Translations under genes and position numbers: made by a program
From: Escarpia spicata
Lineage: Eukaryota > Annelida > Polychaeta > Sabellida > Siboglinidae
Length of the DNA: 64,000 nt
Assembly: GCA_963995525.1 (NCBI GenBank)
Contig: OZ023214.1
Span: 51,333,880-51,397,879 of the forward strand
Reading direction: 5' to 3'
The notes under the pieces: model-generated
Seen by the model: only the letters and a program-made list of their open reading frames with translations
Databases searched by the model: none
Told to the model about the DNA's origin: nothing
Shown here: piece by piece, positions 1-12,429 of the stretch
Layout: each line of letters starts with the position of its first letter
Position numbering within the stretch: the first letter of the stretch is position 1

Positions 1-271
1 TGACGTGGTATGTGTATGGATACACAATATTTTCTGTAATGTCTCATCTCTAAAGCTTGCATTCTCATTTTTAGATCCGCTGTTAGGGTCCATGTCTTGC
101 AAGCGCGACAATATGACAAGTTCACTTATCAGTCTTATTTACTTTAAAGGTTCATGTTGCTGTTTTTCCACATTGGTTTTAGTCTTGGAAGTCGTGGCTG
201 AGGTTGGTGCAGTTCTTGATAGGACTTCTGGTTTTGATCCTACTTACAACAGCGTTACACAGATATATATA

Positions 272-487
272 TTGGAGCGCATTAGCGCAGTGACTAGAGC
301 TTCTCACACTCGATCGAGAGAACCCGTGTTCGAACCCTGTGCTGCGGTGTCGAAAGTTCGTTCACTCTACGTTGCTCCAGTTCACTCAGCTGTATGAATG
401 TGTTCATGATTGTACGAATAGGGAGTAAAGTGTAATGCGCTTTGAGCAGTCATGAGGACTGGATACTGCGCTATATAAAAACTTACC
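272..487 (+). mobile_element. tRNA-derived SINE
   Basis: The head resembles a tRNA: an A-box-like stretch (attagcgcagtgactagag, about 282-300) is followed at the right distance by a B box (gttcgaacc, 328-336). The body after it is unrelated to tRNA, and the tail contains gcgctttgag (about 435-444) and gcgctatataaaa (about 469-481). That tail resembles the conserved 3' domain seen in Nin-DC-type metazoan SINEs; the family assignment is from memory and unconfirmed. No clear target-site duplication was found. Such elements are transcribed by RNA polymerase III from the internal A and B boxes and are moved by a partner LINE. Confidence 0.7.
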
Positions 488-1890
488 TTCCCTTATTTGA
501 AGTTGGGGACTAATTATATTCCATTGACGTGTATCCGTGTTTGTATACCATTTGAGTTGTCATGAGCTTTGTTTTATTTACATTAGTGTCCATGCGATTG
601 TCTGAATAAATATCTGTCCATACGTTTCACTAGGCTGGCCTAATTTTGTGTCCTGCTACGACATCGATGTCATCAGTAAACCGCAGGTTTGTGATTGTTC
701 TTCCTCCAATGCTGGCTGTTCTATATTACTATATAACACTCAATTAAATGCACATGTCACGATGTGTTCGAGGAAACAGATTTCTCAAAGCGTTCAGTTT
801 TTCGAATTTTCTTAATACAATTAAAACAATAAAACGTATCGTTTTCCGTTTAATTTTCACGTTTCAGTGACAGGAAAAATAACAACAATAACCAGGACTC
901 AATATAAGCATGCTTTACGATTCATTGAGATGCCTCTGTCATATAATATTATATTTCTAAATCTACAAAAAGGCCTCTGATGCTAGGATTATCCTTCGAC
1001 TAAAATCTAGCTGTATAGATGGCACTGCTACACAAAAGACATAACTATCAATCAGTTACTGGTTCTTTATCTTCCAGGACAATACGCTTAGCATGTGATA
1101 ACATTATAACCTAGTATTGAGAACGGTTGATTGAAACACCAAATATCAAACTCGACAAAAGAAACTATTTAAAGAACATTTAATTACATAAAAACTGAAA
1201 TAAGTAAAATAATACATTAGCTATATATTGCCTTCCGAACCTCTAAAATAAGATCAAATGTATGACAAATAATACTTTACAGATGAAAATATTGTGTATG
1301 GTTGAAGTTGTGTCGTCTCGCTATCAATGTCTTTTGCACTGATAGAATTTGTCACAGATAAAGCTAGTAACTAGTAATATAGAAGGTGTGCAGTATGCAC
1401 ACAGGTATCTTTTCCCTTGAATTATATATTGTAAATCTGTGACAGTTCGTGTGCTGTAAATATGTCTAACAGCATTCAAGGGTTTTTTCAGTCACTAACT
1501 AGCTAGAATGGAAAATTATTATATATATGTACAAATTGTAGTACATAGACTATGCGGTACATATATCAGTTGGGCACCAGAATAATCTTTGTGTACCTGT
1601 CTGTGCACAGGATGCGAAATACACTGTATAGATTGTCTGTGCACAGTGGCAATCCCTGTGAATTAATAAATTTGGATTGCCCATTACCAACCTACACAAT
1701 AGTTGGTGTAACTTTATACAAACAGAAAAAGGGCTGCATGAACAATTCTGTAACACATGGCATCATATATACACTGGGGGTGAGGGGGTACCGAGCGGAA
1801 GTAGCACACGAAAAAGCAAGTCGCAGGTCATCAGCAAGTTCCAATATATGTTGTGTCTTGGCTGTGATGTTTTCTTTCACACCACATAAC
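488..1890. other. Unassigned AT-rich stretch
   Basis: No open frame of gene quality, no recognisable transposon protein and no strong repeat was seen. The sequence is AT-rich with scattered stops in every frame. Confidence 0.5.
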
Positions 1891-1891
1891 G

Positions 1892-2260
<369 letters not shown>

Positions 2261-3590
2261 CAAGATATGCAATATAATAGCCAAGCTTTATGATAAATGT
2301 ATGGATTTTTTTTATCTGACTTCGTCGCCTGCCATGTTGGTCTGCAGCATTTCCATGAACAAAATGATTGTTTTCTTTTAATTCGATCATACAATGACAT
2401 GCTGTCTCGGTGATAACTAGCAATCCTCCATATTGAAGAGAAGAACACTGAAATCGAATCCAACTTATTCACATTCACTGACAATTCTGTGGTTCTTGGC
2501 ACCCCGTGGTAAACAGTTTCAAGAGCAACCAGTTCTCACTTACATAGACGTCTTTAGGAATATGCAGTTGTGAACAATATACAACACTGATTCATTCATT
2601 TGAAGCGCGAAGCATCTAGGGGTTCGCTAACATTTTACAATTAAACGGCCTCGTCCCAAAGTGAGCTCGCTCGTCTCAGATATTCAGTTTTCAAGGTGTG
2701 TGTGCTTAAGTGATACCTGGTCCTGTCTCCATTTTCCTTCGCCATGGACAAGCCTCAATGCCTCAACAAGACATGACTTGATGAGATCCTTTCTGATCGT
2801 AAGGGACTTCATCTTTCAGCATCGTACATTTGGTACGTCTTTCCTGAAAATATATCTTCAGTGCAGCGTGCTACAAGAGCGTCGTTGTGGTGAATTAATT
2901 ACTGAACAGTCCATACTTTACAAAGTGCGTTAACCCCTGAAAAATACCCCCAGGTAAAAACCACTGCTTTAGTTGCTACAAGCAATACTTTATTTCCAGT
3001 TGAAAAAGAACAGTCAGTAGAGAATTGTAGTTTCTCGTATTTATGGGGACATTTGTATTGTATTATATGCATATCTGATATCAAAGATATATATATATAT
3101 ATAATGTCGGTAAATAGGTTGAATTCTGTGCTACCTCTTCAGGTCAGCCATGTCGAATTGCAAGAACAAAGTAAGCAGGGTGGGCGATAACAAGCAACTG
3201 TGTTTTCACCATTGTGCCAATTGAAAATTTATTACAACTGCACATTATATAAAACATTCACATATTGTTTCCATCAGTGGTGTCATCGTAGGGTTCGCCC
3301 CAATATACGTCAACATCCTGTAAATATTAACGTCTCCCAATGCAGGCAGACAGGGAAAGCGAAACATGTTTGGGAATTCGTGCCAACTGTCAAGCTTTCT
3401 GCAGTAGCTTGAGCACTTCTCTCGGACTTGACACTGGACGACGGGGCGAGGGGTGCTGTTTATTGGTTTCATCCAACGGAACTATTTTCTATCGAGCGGA
3501 GCGAGCTCTGAACACATGTCGATTGAGCAGTTGGCTGTCGCAAACTACCAAATGAAACGACCAAAACTATTTTTTAATCAATTAAAATAC
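2261..3590. other. Unassigned stretch
   Basis: Open frames here (for example 2661-2933 and 3200-3412) show no coding-type codon bias and no recognisable motif. A short TA run lies near 3087-3104. Confidence 0.5.
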
Positions 3591-3593
3591 GAT

Positions 3594-3695
3594 TTTTGTA
3601 TTCAACAGATCATTTAAACTATTAACACACTACATATTTGGACATACAAAACCGGATTCGCGATGTCTAAACAAACTATGGAAGCATCTTTAACA
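3594..3695 (+). repeat. Dispersed repeat copy related to the 48.8-kb satellite
   Basis: The string from about 3600 (atcatttaaactattaacac, then catatttggacatac and aaaccggattcgcgatg) has a clear relative at 48775-48880, where the same order of blocks appears (aaactattcacac, catatttggactt, aaccggtttcgtgatg). Here the aaccgga...ctttaa block is present once. At 48.8 kb it is amplified eight times. Confidence 0.6.
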
Positions 3696-3696
3696 A

Positions 3697-3720
3697 GCAA
3701 TAAAACTGTTGTTTTATTGC
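3697..3720. repeat. Perfect 10-bp hairpin
   Basis: The arms gcaataaaac and gttttattgc flank a 4-base tgtt loop. It lies just 3' of the dispersed repeat copy. Function unknown; it may be a remnant of a transposon end or a chance palindrome. Confidence 0.6.
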
Positions 3721-4435
3721 TATGCTGTTCTGTGATACTGCGGCCGACTGCAGTAACTTGCTGACCAAGAGCTGAGGTTACATAAATGTTCTTCAATACA
3801 GCCATCATCTGATATTTATAATACAAAATCGAATAACTCCGGTGATCTCGCACTAATTGTTGAGATCATACATGCAACCGAGATTGTTCCGCAACCTATC
3901 AATAGAATAGCATGTGGTTTACACCGCATTTTTTTACAGCAGCTGATTAATTCATAATGGCACCGCATCCGTGTCCACATAGACCCGGCGTTTGTTGTGG
4001 CCGCGGTTGCGTTGCGCAAAACCATACCGACGATATTGTTTTAATATCGTTTGTATTGATGCACCTGCAAAATAGTCACGGCAGAAGATTTCATCGCTGG
4101 GAGTGTCGAGTGGTGATTGATATACGGCGGTCGTGGTCGCCAAACTGACCATCTAATCACACGCGAATGTCCGCGTAGGTGAATGAAATGATCATTGCCT
4201 TCACCGGTTGACATTATCGTCACACATAAACAGCTGACCCCGCGCCTGTCTGGCCAATGGACAGCGCGTCTGTCGCCGGCAGTGGCCACACGTGTACGAT
4301 ATTACGCCCTATGACGGCAGAAGAAGACGTCACTACGCATCTTGACAACTCCGAGGCAAAGCAGCCCCTGGCATTGCAGCTCAATGATCAACCGACGGCG
4401 ACAAAGAGGACATAACTGGAGTCTGCTTCTGTTGG

Positions 4436-4602
4436 TATAAGACTCTTGCAACTTGTATCTTCAGAGCTGGCGCGACTGTGACAACTACCACATTCACTGC
4501 TGCCCCAAGACTGTTGCAACTCGTGCCTTCTCGTTACTACCAGTTGACGTTTTCCTTCTTTGGCGTTCATTCTGAAAATCCGCGACGAGCCAAAAGTATA
4601 AG
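4436..4602 (+). promoter_or_regulatory. Possible promoter of the EGF-like gene
   Basis: The region from about 3.9 to 5.1 kb is visibly richer in G, C and CpG than its surroundings. TATAAG occurs at 4436-4441 and again at 4597-4602, the second 125 bases before the chosen ATG at 4727. A CRE-like gacgtcac lies near 4326-4333. These are weak sequence-only hints with no supporting conservation. Confidence 0.25.
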
Positions 4603-4726
4603 AACAACTACCCAGTCACGTGGTGCAAGAATTACCACATCACTCCGAACGCGAGGAAGTGTAAAAGACAGTTCACATTAACACCAAAAGTCGTTGCAAA
4701 AGTCCAAAGAACTCTTTGCGACAGTC

Positions 4727-5080
4727 ATGCAGCGTCCTGCTTGCAGAAACGTGTCTGCTATGGTTTGGGTGGTGCAAGGTAGAAACATTTCGCTCATGGC
4801 ACTCATATTCGTCACACTATTAGCTATCGGTCCAACGACCATTGGCGCTAGCGTGTGTTCCGGTTGCGAGAACGGCGGTAGCCTCTTGCTCCCCGGCAAT
4901 ATCTTCGGTTTGTGTCGGTGCATCTGTCTGGGCGGCTTCGTCGGGTCTCGGTGTCAGATTCGTGCTGTGAGGAAACGATCTCGCGGCGAGGGCCTACTAG
5001 TCGACGTCATGCGGGTATCGTCCCTGCTTCGACGTGATCGCCTCGGCCATTCCCGTCAGGAGAGAAGCCGGAAGTCGTAG
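4727..5080 (+). CDS. Short secreted protein with an EGF-like cysteine motif
   Basis: This is a 117-residue frame. The first ATG after an in-frame stop (4679-4681) is at 4727. A hydrophobic run (MALIFVTLLAIGPTTIGA) about 24 residues in looks like a signal peptide core or signal anchor. After it come six cysteines: CSGCENGG, then C-R-C-I-C, then LGGFVGSRC. The last part fits the C-x-C-x5-G-x2-C pattern of EGF-like domains, and CENGG is the usual C-x-N-G-G turn, but cysteine spacing before it is not canonical. A basic tract (VRKRSR) directly after the domain resembles a proprotein-convertase site, suggesting a processed ligand or matrix peptide; that is inference. Third codon positions are C/G-rich, unlike the flanks. 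The frame ends at a tag, followed at 5091 by gtaagaaag, a good splice donor in the 3' UTR; another possible donor (gtgagg) is at 4967, so the C-terminus could differ. No family name can be given. Confidence 0.5.
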   Translation: MQRPACRNVSAMVWVVQGRNISLMALIFVTLLAIGPTTIGASVCSGCENGGSLLLPGNIFGLCRCICLGGFVGSRCQIRAVRKRSRGEGLLVDVMRVSSLLRRDRLGHSRQERSRKS

Positions 5081-5100
5081 AAACACAATGGTAAGAAAGA

Positions 5101-5678
5101 TCTCAGTAGTCAAGCATCGTATCTTAAATGTATCGGCACTTACTGCAGAACTGCCATATACAGAGCACAGAAGCATATCATAAAATGTATATGTCTACAA
5201 TACGAGGTGACCACATTGTCACCTTGTGCCGCCAAGTCGGTTCCGAAGTTTGGCGACTCTCCAGCACAGTCTCCTCCTTTCTTGCCTCTCTCATGTTGCC
5301 TGTCCGAGTTATTCTAGCGTCATGCTCTGTTCTTTTTTTAATTTTGTTTAGCCACCTGGGTCAACCTCTTTTCGTTTCTTTCTCGATGTCATAGCGTAGT
5401 ACAACTGGCGACTGTGCGTGTTCTGGAAAAAGTGACAATGTGTTTGACCGTAAAAATGGTGTTGCGGCAGAACAATTATTATGTTATTCGGGTGTTGTAA
5501 AGTCAGTAGTTAAAACAACATGGCTCGTTGCGTTAGGGGAGGGGCGGGTAATAACATTTCATTGTACTATGTTGTTTTTTAATCCTAAACACGTCGAGCT
5601 ATATATATACGTTTGGTTGTTAATATAATTAAGGTTAATAATAGTTACCGGTAGCCAGTTCATATGATTACATATTGG

Positions 5679-5680
<2 letters not shown>
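5101..5680. other. Unassigned stretch (possible first intron)
   Basis: If the donor at 5091 is used, this is the start of an intron. A frame at 5128-5394 has no recognisable domain and no codon bias. Confidence 0.4.
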
Positions 5681-5683
<3 letters not shown>

Positions 5684-5738
<55 letters not shown>

Positions 5739-5774
5739 CATATCTTCAATGTCAATATATATATATATATATAT
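5684..5774. repeat. (TA)n microsatellite
   Basis: Two TA tracts (about 5684-5733 and 5755-5774) separated by a short spacer. Confidence 0.95.
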
Positions 5775-6700
5775 CGTGTTAGTGGTGTTGCTGATTGTAT
5801 AGATACAACAGTGTGTCTATTTCTTGTAGTGTTGTCTTACATCTAGAAGTAATACTCGGTTGTATCCATATCTGTCCACCGTGCCTTAATTGGTGCATAC
5901 GTGACGAGCGTGCCTACCTTGCTGTGGTGGCGAGAAACGTGATTTACTTTTGGTACGTGCAGAGGTGTTATTAGCGACTCGGTTTTGGTCATCATTAAAT
6001 GTCTTGCAAAACGTAGTTGTCAAACGAGTGCACCCAGACATAATGAAAAACGAACAGATTCTTACTTTCTATCACCGTGCGCCGCTTTAAGCCTTTGATT
6101 AATACTAGAATATTGCCAAATTGCGTTTTAACGGTATTTCTGTGACGTCAATCAATTCGAGTGCGCTAGCTATGCCTATATTTGCAGACGTTACGTAGCA
6201 TTTCACAGATATTGTTACATTACACACACAACACTCTATCGCTTTATAAATAAATGGACATGGCGGGTAGCATTGCTTCACCCATCTCTATATTCTCACT
6301 GGTCCTTGGCAATAAAGCAGGGGAAAACCATTATAATTGTATGAGAACGGTGCTTGCTAAAAAGTAATATTACGCAGCTGTAGATATGCATTACGTAAAA
6401 TAATATTTAATATTACAATTACTATACGATTTTACGTTGCATTTCGACGACTTTGTCGAAAGCCAAACTATGATCGTATTAAATGTCTAATAATAATGTG
6501 TTTTAATATAATCTAAAATTATTCCATGAAGCCGCTTAATTAATTTTTTTAACTTGTTTCTATATGAATTTCAATGCCTGATCAGCTCCATGTGAGCTTC
6601 TATGGCTTGAATATACACTAAGTTTCATATACAACTCATCTGGTTTGTCTACTACTTATCAAAAATAGTTAAGCCATGGGTCACACGCATAATATATGTG
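5775..6700. other. Unassigned AT-rich stretch
   Basis: No coding signal and no recognised mobile element. Confidence 0.5.
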
Positions 6701-6703
6701 TGT

Positions 6704-6857
6704 CACACAGACACACGCACACACGCACACACGCACACACGCACACACGCACACACGCACACACGCACACACGCACACACGCACACACGCACACACGCAC
6801 ACACGCACACACGCACGCACGCACACATGCACGCACACACAAACGCACGCACGCGTT
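6704..6857. repeat. (ACACGC)n-type microsatellite
   Basis: An 8-base register (acacacgc) repeats regularly from about 6711, becoming acgcacgc at the 3' end. All overlapping frames are repeat artefacts. Confidence 0.95.
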
Positions 6858-8645
6858 GCGAACAATATAAATTATATACGTATAGTATAAAAAGTAACCA
6901 GTTCCAATATTATGCATGATAAGTAATTATGATAAATGGCCATATTTGCCTGCCCCACTCTATTTGCACTTTTTCGTAGAATGGGCATATTTTCTTTATT
7001 TCATGATAACTTTTTCCTATACATATTGTGCAATTATAAGGTTCAAAATTAATGTACCCATTAATAAGAGAGCATTTGAGCTATGTAGCTACAGATGTGT
7101 GTCCAGGGCCTCACCCAGAGACCCGTCCACCCGTCATTTGGATGGGTAGAATTCGAAAATTGCCTTTTTGGACGGGTTTAAATTGATTGTAGACGGGCCC
7201 GTCGGGATGGCTCTTCCATACCCGTCGTTTTTGCGCTGGCCAGCCCGCCCATGTAATTTTTACGACGTCACTGAAACTGCCGCAAAGCCAGTTAAAAAAT
7301 CTACGGAGATTGGTTTTAAAAAACAACCACCCGGATCGCCTGGCCAGCTGCCTGACACACGCCAGAAACCAATTAAAACCTCGACTTGCTAGGGTAATTG
7401 TCACCTAACCGCTAGCGGCGGTTGCTTGAAGTCAACACTTGCGTAGACCAAATAATCCTACGTGAGGTCATCGTCAGGGCTGGAAGATACAATAAGCACT
7501 TGCCGATTACGACGAGACTCGACTGGATGGTTTAGTGAACTGATGTTACACAGGCACCAATTGAGGGTATTACTGTAATTATTAGTGCCTGGGAAGAAGC
7601 CGCTCTTTTCGTTCCCAAACGTCGCGAACGTACGGTTTTCGCAAACACAAGTCGCGGCAAATCGAAAACCCGTACTTGTAAACATATTTGAATCGTCGTG
7701 ATTTTTAGTCAGCCAATGAGGAGATGTGTTGGTCTTCCCTGCTGACGTTACACGAAATCGATGCCGTCAGATAAACGAAAATTACGATATGTCGAAGTGT
7801 AAACACGTCGGTATATACCTATGTTATCGCCCGATATGCAACTTCGTGCATCAATGTTGCCATTTGTCAGTTTTTCACTATTCGATTTGTGCATGTTGTG
7901 TGATAATTGAACATGATTTACAAGTGCGGAAAGTAGGTTTTGTTCGACGATGTCACATCATTTTAACAGGATTGCGATAAACGTGCGTGCGGCAACTGTG
8001 CTAGATTTAAGTTACGTTTGCGTTACTTTTAGCGCGTTGGCGTGGCGACTCCCGCTCGTCGTACTTTGTTTGGTCGTCCGCTGCGTGGTCTAGTCATGGA
8101 GCTAGGCTGGCCAATAAAATTAATTAATATTTTGCATGATTTATAGTTTAATAATTGAAACATTCACAGCAACACGAATGTACAATGTTTTAGTTAATAA
8201 CTGTAGCTTATTATGGATCAAAACATGACCACTGACATTGTATGGCGACTTAATTTTAAAATATTTGTAAATCTAATATTTTGATTTAGAAATTAAACAA
8301 AATCGAACTGTAGTATTTATAATATTATGATATGATACTTGTACAACAAAAACATGCAATGCTTTAAAATTCCAAATATTACCTTTCATAGTCCATTATA
8401 TCTTGTATACAATTTGTATACACACATTTTCATTGCATATAAAATTGGAATTTCACTTTAAATATTTTTGCTAATTACCTGTAGTTATAATTTTTTTGTA
8501 ATTTTGCAAATTGTGGCAATCAAATAATTAAATTCATATGTGCTATATTGTAAGTGGCATTAAAATGTGAATTACATACTTTTACCAAAAATATACATAC
8601 ACATTATGAATTCTCATTCAATAGCAGGTATATATAAAATTGTAT
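6858..8645. other. Unassigned stretch with a possible transposon end near 7.1-7.4 kb
   Basis: The segment 7105-7400 is unusually GC-rich for the area and repeats acccgtc/gacgggt words (7120-7235), as some hAT-type transposon ends do, but no matching inverted end was found. From 8.1 to 8.6 kb the sequence is very AT-rich. No gene is supported. Confidence 0.4.
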
Positions 8646-8647
8646 AA

Positions 8648-8648
<1 letters not shown>

Positions 8649-8741
<93 letters not shown>
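8649..8741. repeat. (TA)n microsatellite
   Basis: About 46 uninterrupted TA dinucleotides. Confidence 0.97.
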
Positions 8742-8743
<2 letters not shown>

Positions 8744-8869
8744 TCGTAGTTGCTGCTGTGTTTTAAGAAGTATATCTTTAATTCTTATGTAAACAAATAT
8801 ACACATTTGTTGTCACGTTTATATTGTTATTACTACTTACATTTCTGATCACACATGAGATATGCATTC

Positions 8870-9069
8870 NNNNNNNNNNNNNNNNNNNNNNNNNNNNNNN
8901 NNNNNNNNNNNNNNNNNNNNNNNNNNNNNNNNNNNNNNNNNNNNNNNNNNNNNNNNNNNNNNNNNNNNNNNNNNNNNNNNNNNNNNNNNNNNNNNNNNNN
9001 NNNNNNNNNNNNNNNNNNNNNNNNNNNNNNNNNNNNNNNNNNNNNNNNNNNNNNNNNNNNNNNNNNNNN
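8870..9069. other. Assembly gap (200 N)
   Basis: Exactly 200 N, a typical placeholder length, so the true distance is unknown. It lies about 130 bases after a long TA tract, which may have stopped the assembly. Confidence 0.99.
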
Positions 9070-9690
9070 GTGTTAATACAAAATCTTCATTTGCATGGTG
9101 TTAATGGCCAATGCACAAACTTCACGTTTGGAACATCTGATAATGGCCCATTTTATGTATTCTCTAATCTCCTCTGTTCACCTCTATTGTATTGTAACAT
9201 TGTTTGCAAGTTGGACTGGAAATAAAATGCAATCAAAGTTACACGAAATTTAACTTAATTTCCTATTTATGGGTGGCATTATAGACGTGAGTACTCGATT
9301 ACCGGTGCCATGATCGGTTAAGTATAAATAAACATGCAATGATATTGTGAATATATACTCAAATTAAATACATCATACGTTCCTGCTCTCGTTGCAACGT
9401 CTAATCATATCGCGTGGCGATAAAGCTGACAATAAAAGAAAAATACATTTTCTCATAATCAGCATAAAATGGACGAACAGCTGAACGCTATAATAACTTG
9501 CAATAATCGGTGGATTCTGATTTGCATTATGTCAACTGGATGTAAAAATTGGCGTTTATTTCGCATCAACAATATTTCGCGTGAGCGTTTAATTTGCGTC
9601 AATGAAAGGAATGTCAAAATAAATTTTGATTTGTTGACAAGACAAATCATTACAGAGATATTTTGTATATGAGCCTAATACAGTATATAG
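9070..9690. other. Unassigned AT-rich stretch
   Basis: A frame at 9469-9672 has no motif and no codon bias. Nothing else is recognised. Confidence 0.45.
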
Positions 9691-9959
9691 TCGGGGTCAC
9701 TACGTATTTTCGCCGGTTTTTTTGGAGATTAGCAAACCAATACATTTTTGGAAAAGTCATAACACCCAAAACCCAATGTTTCCATTTCCCCAAAAGCTTT
9801 TAAGGCGATCATTTTGAATTGTCAAAAATGGACGCCAAAATTAATTTCCCATATATCTTTCCATATATACTGTGTCACCTAGAGCTATAATGTGTGTGCC
9901 TATATATAATTCTAGAGATCAACGATGCCACTTGTTACATTTTAACTTCTCCAATATTC

Positions 9960-10330
9960 ACATCGGCCATTTGTAAAGATGGCGGTATTTAATACAAATG
10001 TCACGATATCTCAACAATTACGTCACATACATCCCTAATGTTTACGCTTTTGAATAGTTTGGTCGATAGCGATTTCAAAAAGTTGACCTTCGGCGACATT
10101 CATATATCTGCCATTAAAAAAAATGGCGTACCTCAAAATCTATTATTTCAATATTTTAAGAACTGCAAAACATACAGCCACAAAGTTGATGTAAAAATGT
10201 AGATGCAATGGTTTCAAATATATTACTTTTGACCTTCGTTGACTTTCATATATCCGCCATTTTAAATGATGGCGCCCGATGAAGCCTGTTATGCCCATAT
10301 CTTAAGATGTATCTTGTAAATTTGATATGC
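9960..10330 (+). repeat. Noncoding repeat with ATGGCG/CGCCAT motifs, left copy
   Basis: The words ggccattt...gatggcgg, gccatt...aatggcg and cgccattt...gatggcgc recur every 100-150 bases, interspersed with gaccttcg(t/g)(t/c)gac-ttcatata. The part at about 10150-10320 matches the reverse complement of about 12430-12610 (shared blocks: cacaaagttgatgt, aaatgtag, ttgaccttcgttgac, atcttaagatgt). Likely an old noncoding transposon or satellite remnant. Confidence 0.55.
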
Positions 10331-11140
10331 ACTTCTGGTAGGGCCGCCATCTATTCACGTGTGTGAGATGAAACTTTAAAGAATATTCAAAGTCATAAAG
10401 TCAACAGAATTTATTCAAACACATCAAACAATTCAAGTGTACAAGTGAATGAGACATACAAAGAATGTATCATCACTATTGGGACGATTAGCAGTTACAT
10501 CCAGTTTCGTAGCAACGGCCCTTAGCGGGCTATATACAACAACTGCAAGTAGGGGTGTCAGTGTCTATTGCATTTAAACGAGGGAAACAGTTCACTATTT
10601 TTTCAGCTGCACATTTTGGCCGGTCACCTGACGAACGTGTATGTTACTCTCACGCTATAAATGTGACATTATCCATCAGAATATCGCTGCATCGTTTGGG
10701 TCCCTTAATAGACATTGTACAACTTTCGGTTGTGTATAGCCAGGATAGCGGACCTACACCAAATATGAACATCCTCATACGACAGTCATCATAAATTTGG
10801 CAGTCGATGCTGTACATACACAAATCTGTACATGCCAGGTCTGTCGATCAAGATTCCCGTTTGGTGCGTGTGCAGTACATACGTATTTGACTATGTGGAA
10901 AACTGATTCTCTGTCACGTCGTCGGCACGAGCAAGCAAAATCCAGAGCTTTGATGACACCACTTTGTATTATAATAATCTTGCAACAAGGTTGTCTTGTC
11001 TATTCAAGAGAACCTCCCAGTGTTATCCATCCCCGGAGGAAGGCGTTCAAAGCTCTTGACACCTATAGCTTTCCAGATTAGCTGTGTTTGGACACTTCTC
11101 GATGTCATTGAGATTGACATGTTTCTGTGGAGTACATCAT
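10331..11140. other. Unassigned stretch between inverted repeat copies
   Basis: Frames at 10555-10794 and 10797-11081 are open but show no recognisable domain. No confident call. Confidence 0.4.
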
Positions 11141-11141
11141 A

Positions 11142-11237
11142 ATGTCTGCCGAGAAGAACGTTAGTTCTGCAGCACGAGACATCGTCGCGTGCCAGGGGAA
11201 GCTGCTGGCATATCGCCTAGTGAAACTCCGAAGATAA
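11142..11237 (+). CDS. Possible small ORF or first exon, 31 residues
   Basis: An ATG at 11142 opens a 31-codon frame (beginning MSAEKNVSSAARDIVACQGK) with mostly C or G in the third codon position, unlike the AT-rich surroundings. It could be a small protein, a 5' exon or chance. No family is recognised and no strong donor follows. Confidence 0.2.
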   Translation: MSAEKNVSSAARDIVACQGKLLAYRLVKLRR

Positions 11238-11485
11238 GCTCAGCCAATACTATCGCTTGGCGGTGGTCTTCATTTCAGTCAACAAGTTTGTCCACGTCAT
11301 GATTAATGTTCGGGGAGTATAAGTAATTATTTTAATACAAAATACAGCTGAACCACTTGCGAAACTGTTGAAATTCCCTGATGTCGCTGGCCTAGTCTTT
11401 GATTTGGAGTACAGTTGGGGCGGGTGTCTGCACTGTTCTCACAGATGGTACAGTCGTGACCGGCGAAGTCAATTATTAGCTTGAT

Positions 11486-11578
11486 TCAGCTGATGTCCAT
11501 ACTTGCATAGGATATCTGCCAGGGATACTGTCCGCAGTCATCACCTCTGGCTTGCGAGGATGGCACGGGATACCAAGA
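11486..11578 (-). CDS. Possible terminal exon, 30 residues plus stop
   Basis: On the minus strand an AG preceded by aaactgacactc (acceptor after 11579) is followed by a 30-codon frame ending at tga (11486-11488), with residues such as GDDCGQYPWQISYASMDIS. The acceptor phase is 0 and the codons are mildly G/C-ending. The call is weak: no partner exon was identified. Confidence 0.2.
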   Translation of the reverse strand, partial: SWYPVPSSQARGDDCGQYPWQISYASMDIS

Positions 11579-12420
11579 CTGAGTGTCAGTTTTCTCGTGA
11601 TTATTGTCGTGAAACCACAAATTTATATTGTGTCTGTTTTGCCCTGTCGCAAAAACGATGATCAGCTTTGACGAATAACCGTTCTCAATTACTTGCACTA
11701 TCAGGTAGTCTGTCAAATCAGCTTTTGTTTATTGTGTGAAAGGAATCGCTTTATCGTTTATGCTGGATGCTTGTTTTATTCCCCGTCTGGCATTGAACTG
11801 GTTCATACTGTTGTTGTCGTTTCTCTTTTGTGGCACATTGGAGTGAATCAATATTATAGGTATCAAACACAAACATAATATCATGATAGCCTTTCGTTAG
11901 AGAGACATAAATCTGACATTAAGCGTTTACTTAGATTCTTGATTGTCACAACTGTAGCGGTGATTTTGCTACTAAGTTCGTGCCTATCAACATAAATGGA
12001 GCTCGCGGTTGTGGCAATGCACCATTTGGTGCAGACAGTGCCCCTGGTGTCAGAGTGAGCTCACGGTTGCCTTGAGCATGTGTCTGGTTAATATATTGGC
12101 GCCCGTACAGATCCTTGTTTTTTCTTTAAATCGATTGTTGGTTTGTTATCGCCGATCATCAAGTACGGCTGCTCGAAAGGCTGCAGAGGACATTGTCGGT
12201 GTTTAAAAGCCAACCTGCGCTACACAATGCTATGCAAATGAGGCGGATGTCTGCGGGATGTGTCAACTGTTTACTAATCCTTTGTGTCGATTTTGGGTTT
12301 AGGCATCATGGCCACGTTAGTAATTTAATGTTTGAAGTGACTTTGCCCGTTCCATACAATATTTAAATATCAACTTTAAAATAGTTGCATCCCAAAACAT
12401 AATGTTTGTGACATCGTGGT
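11579..12420. other. Unassigned stretch
   Basis: No convincing coding frame or mobile element. Confidence 0.4.
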
Positions 12421-12429
12421 TCTAGGATG

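Noticed and set aside
3952..4152. Minus frame with a helix-turn-helix-like look (IQTILKQYRRYGFAQRNRGH)
   Set aside because: Interrupted by stops on both sides with no continuing transposase motif; the resemblance is not specific.
7105..7400. GC-rich segment with acccgtc/gacgggt words as a hAT end
   Set aside because: No matching inverted end or target duplication found.
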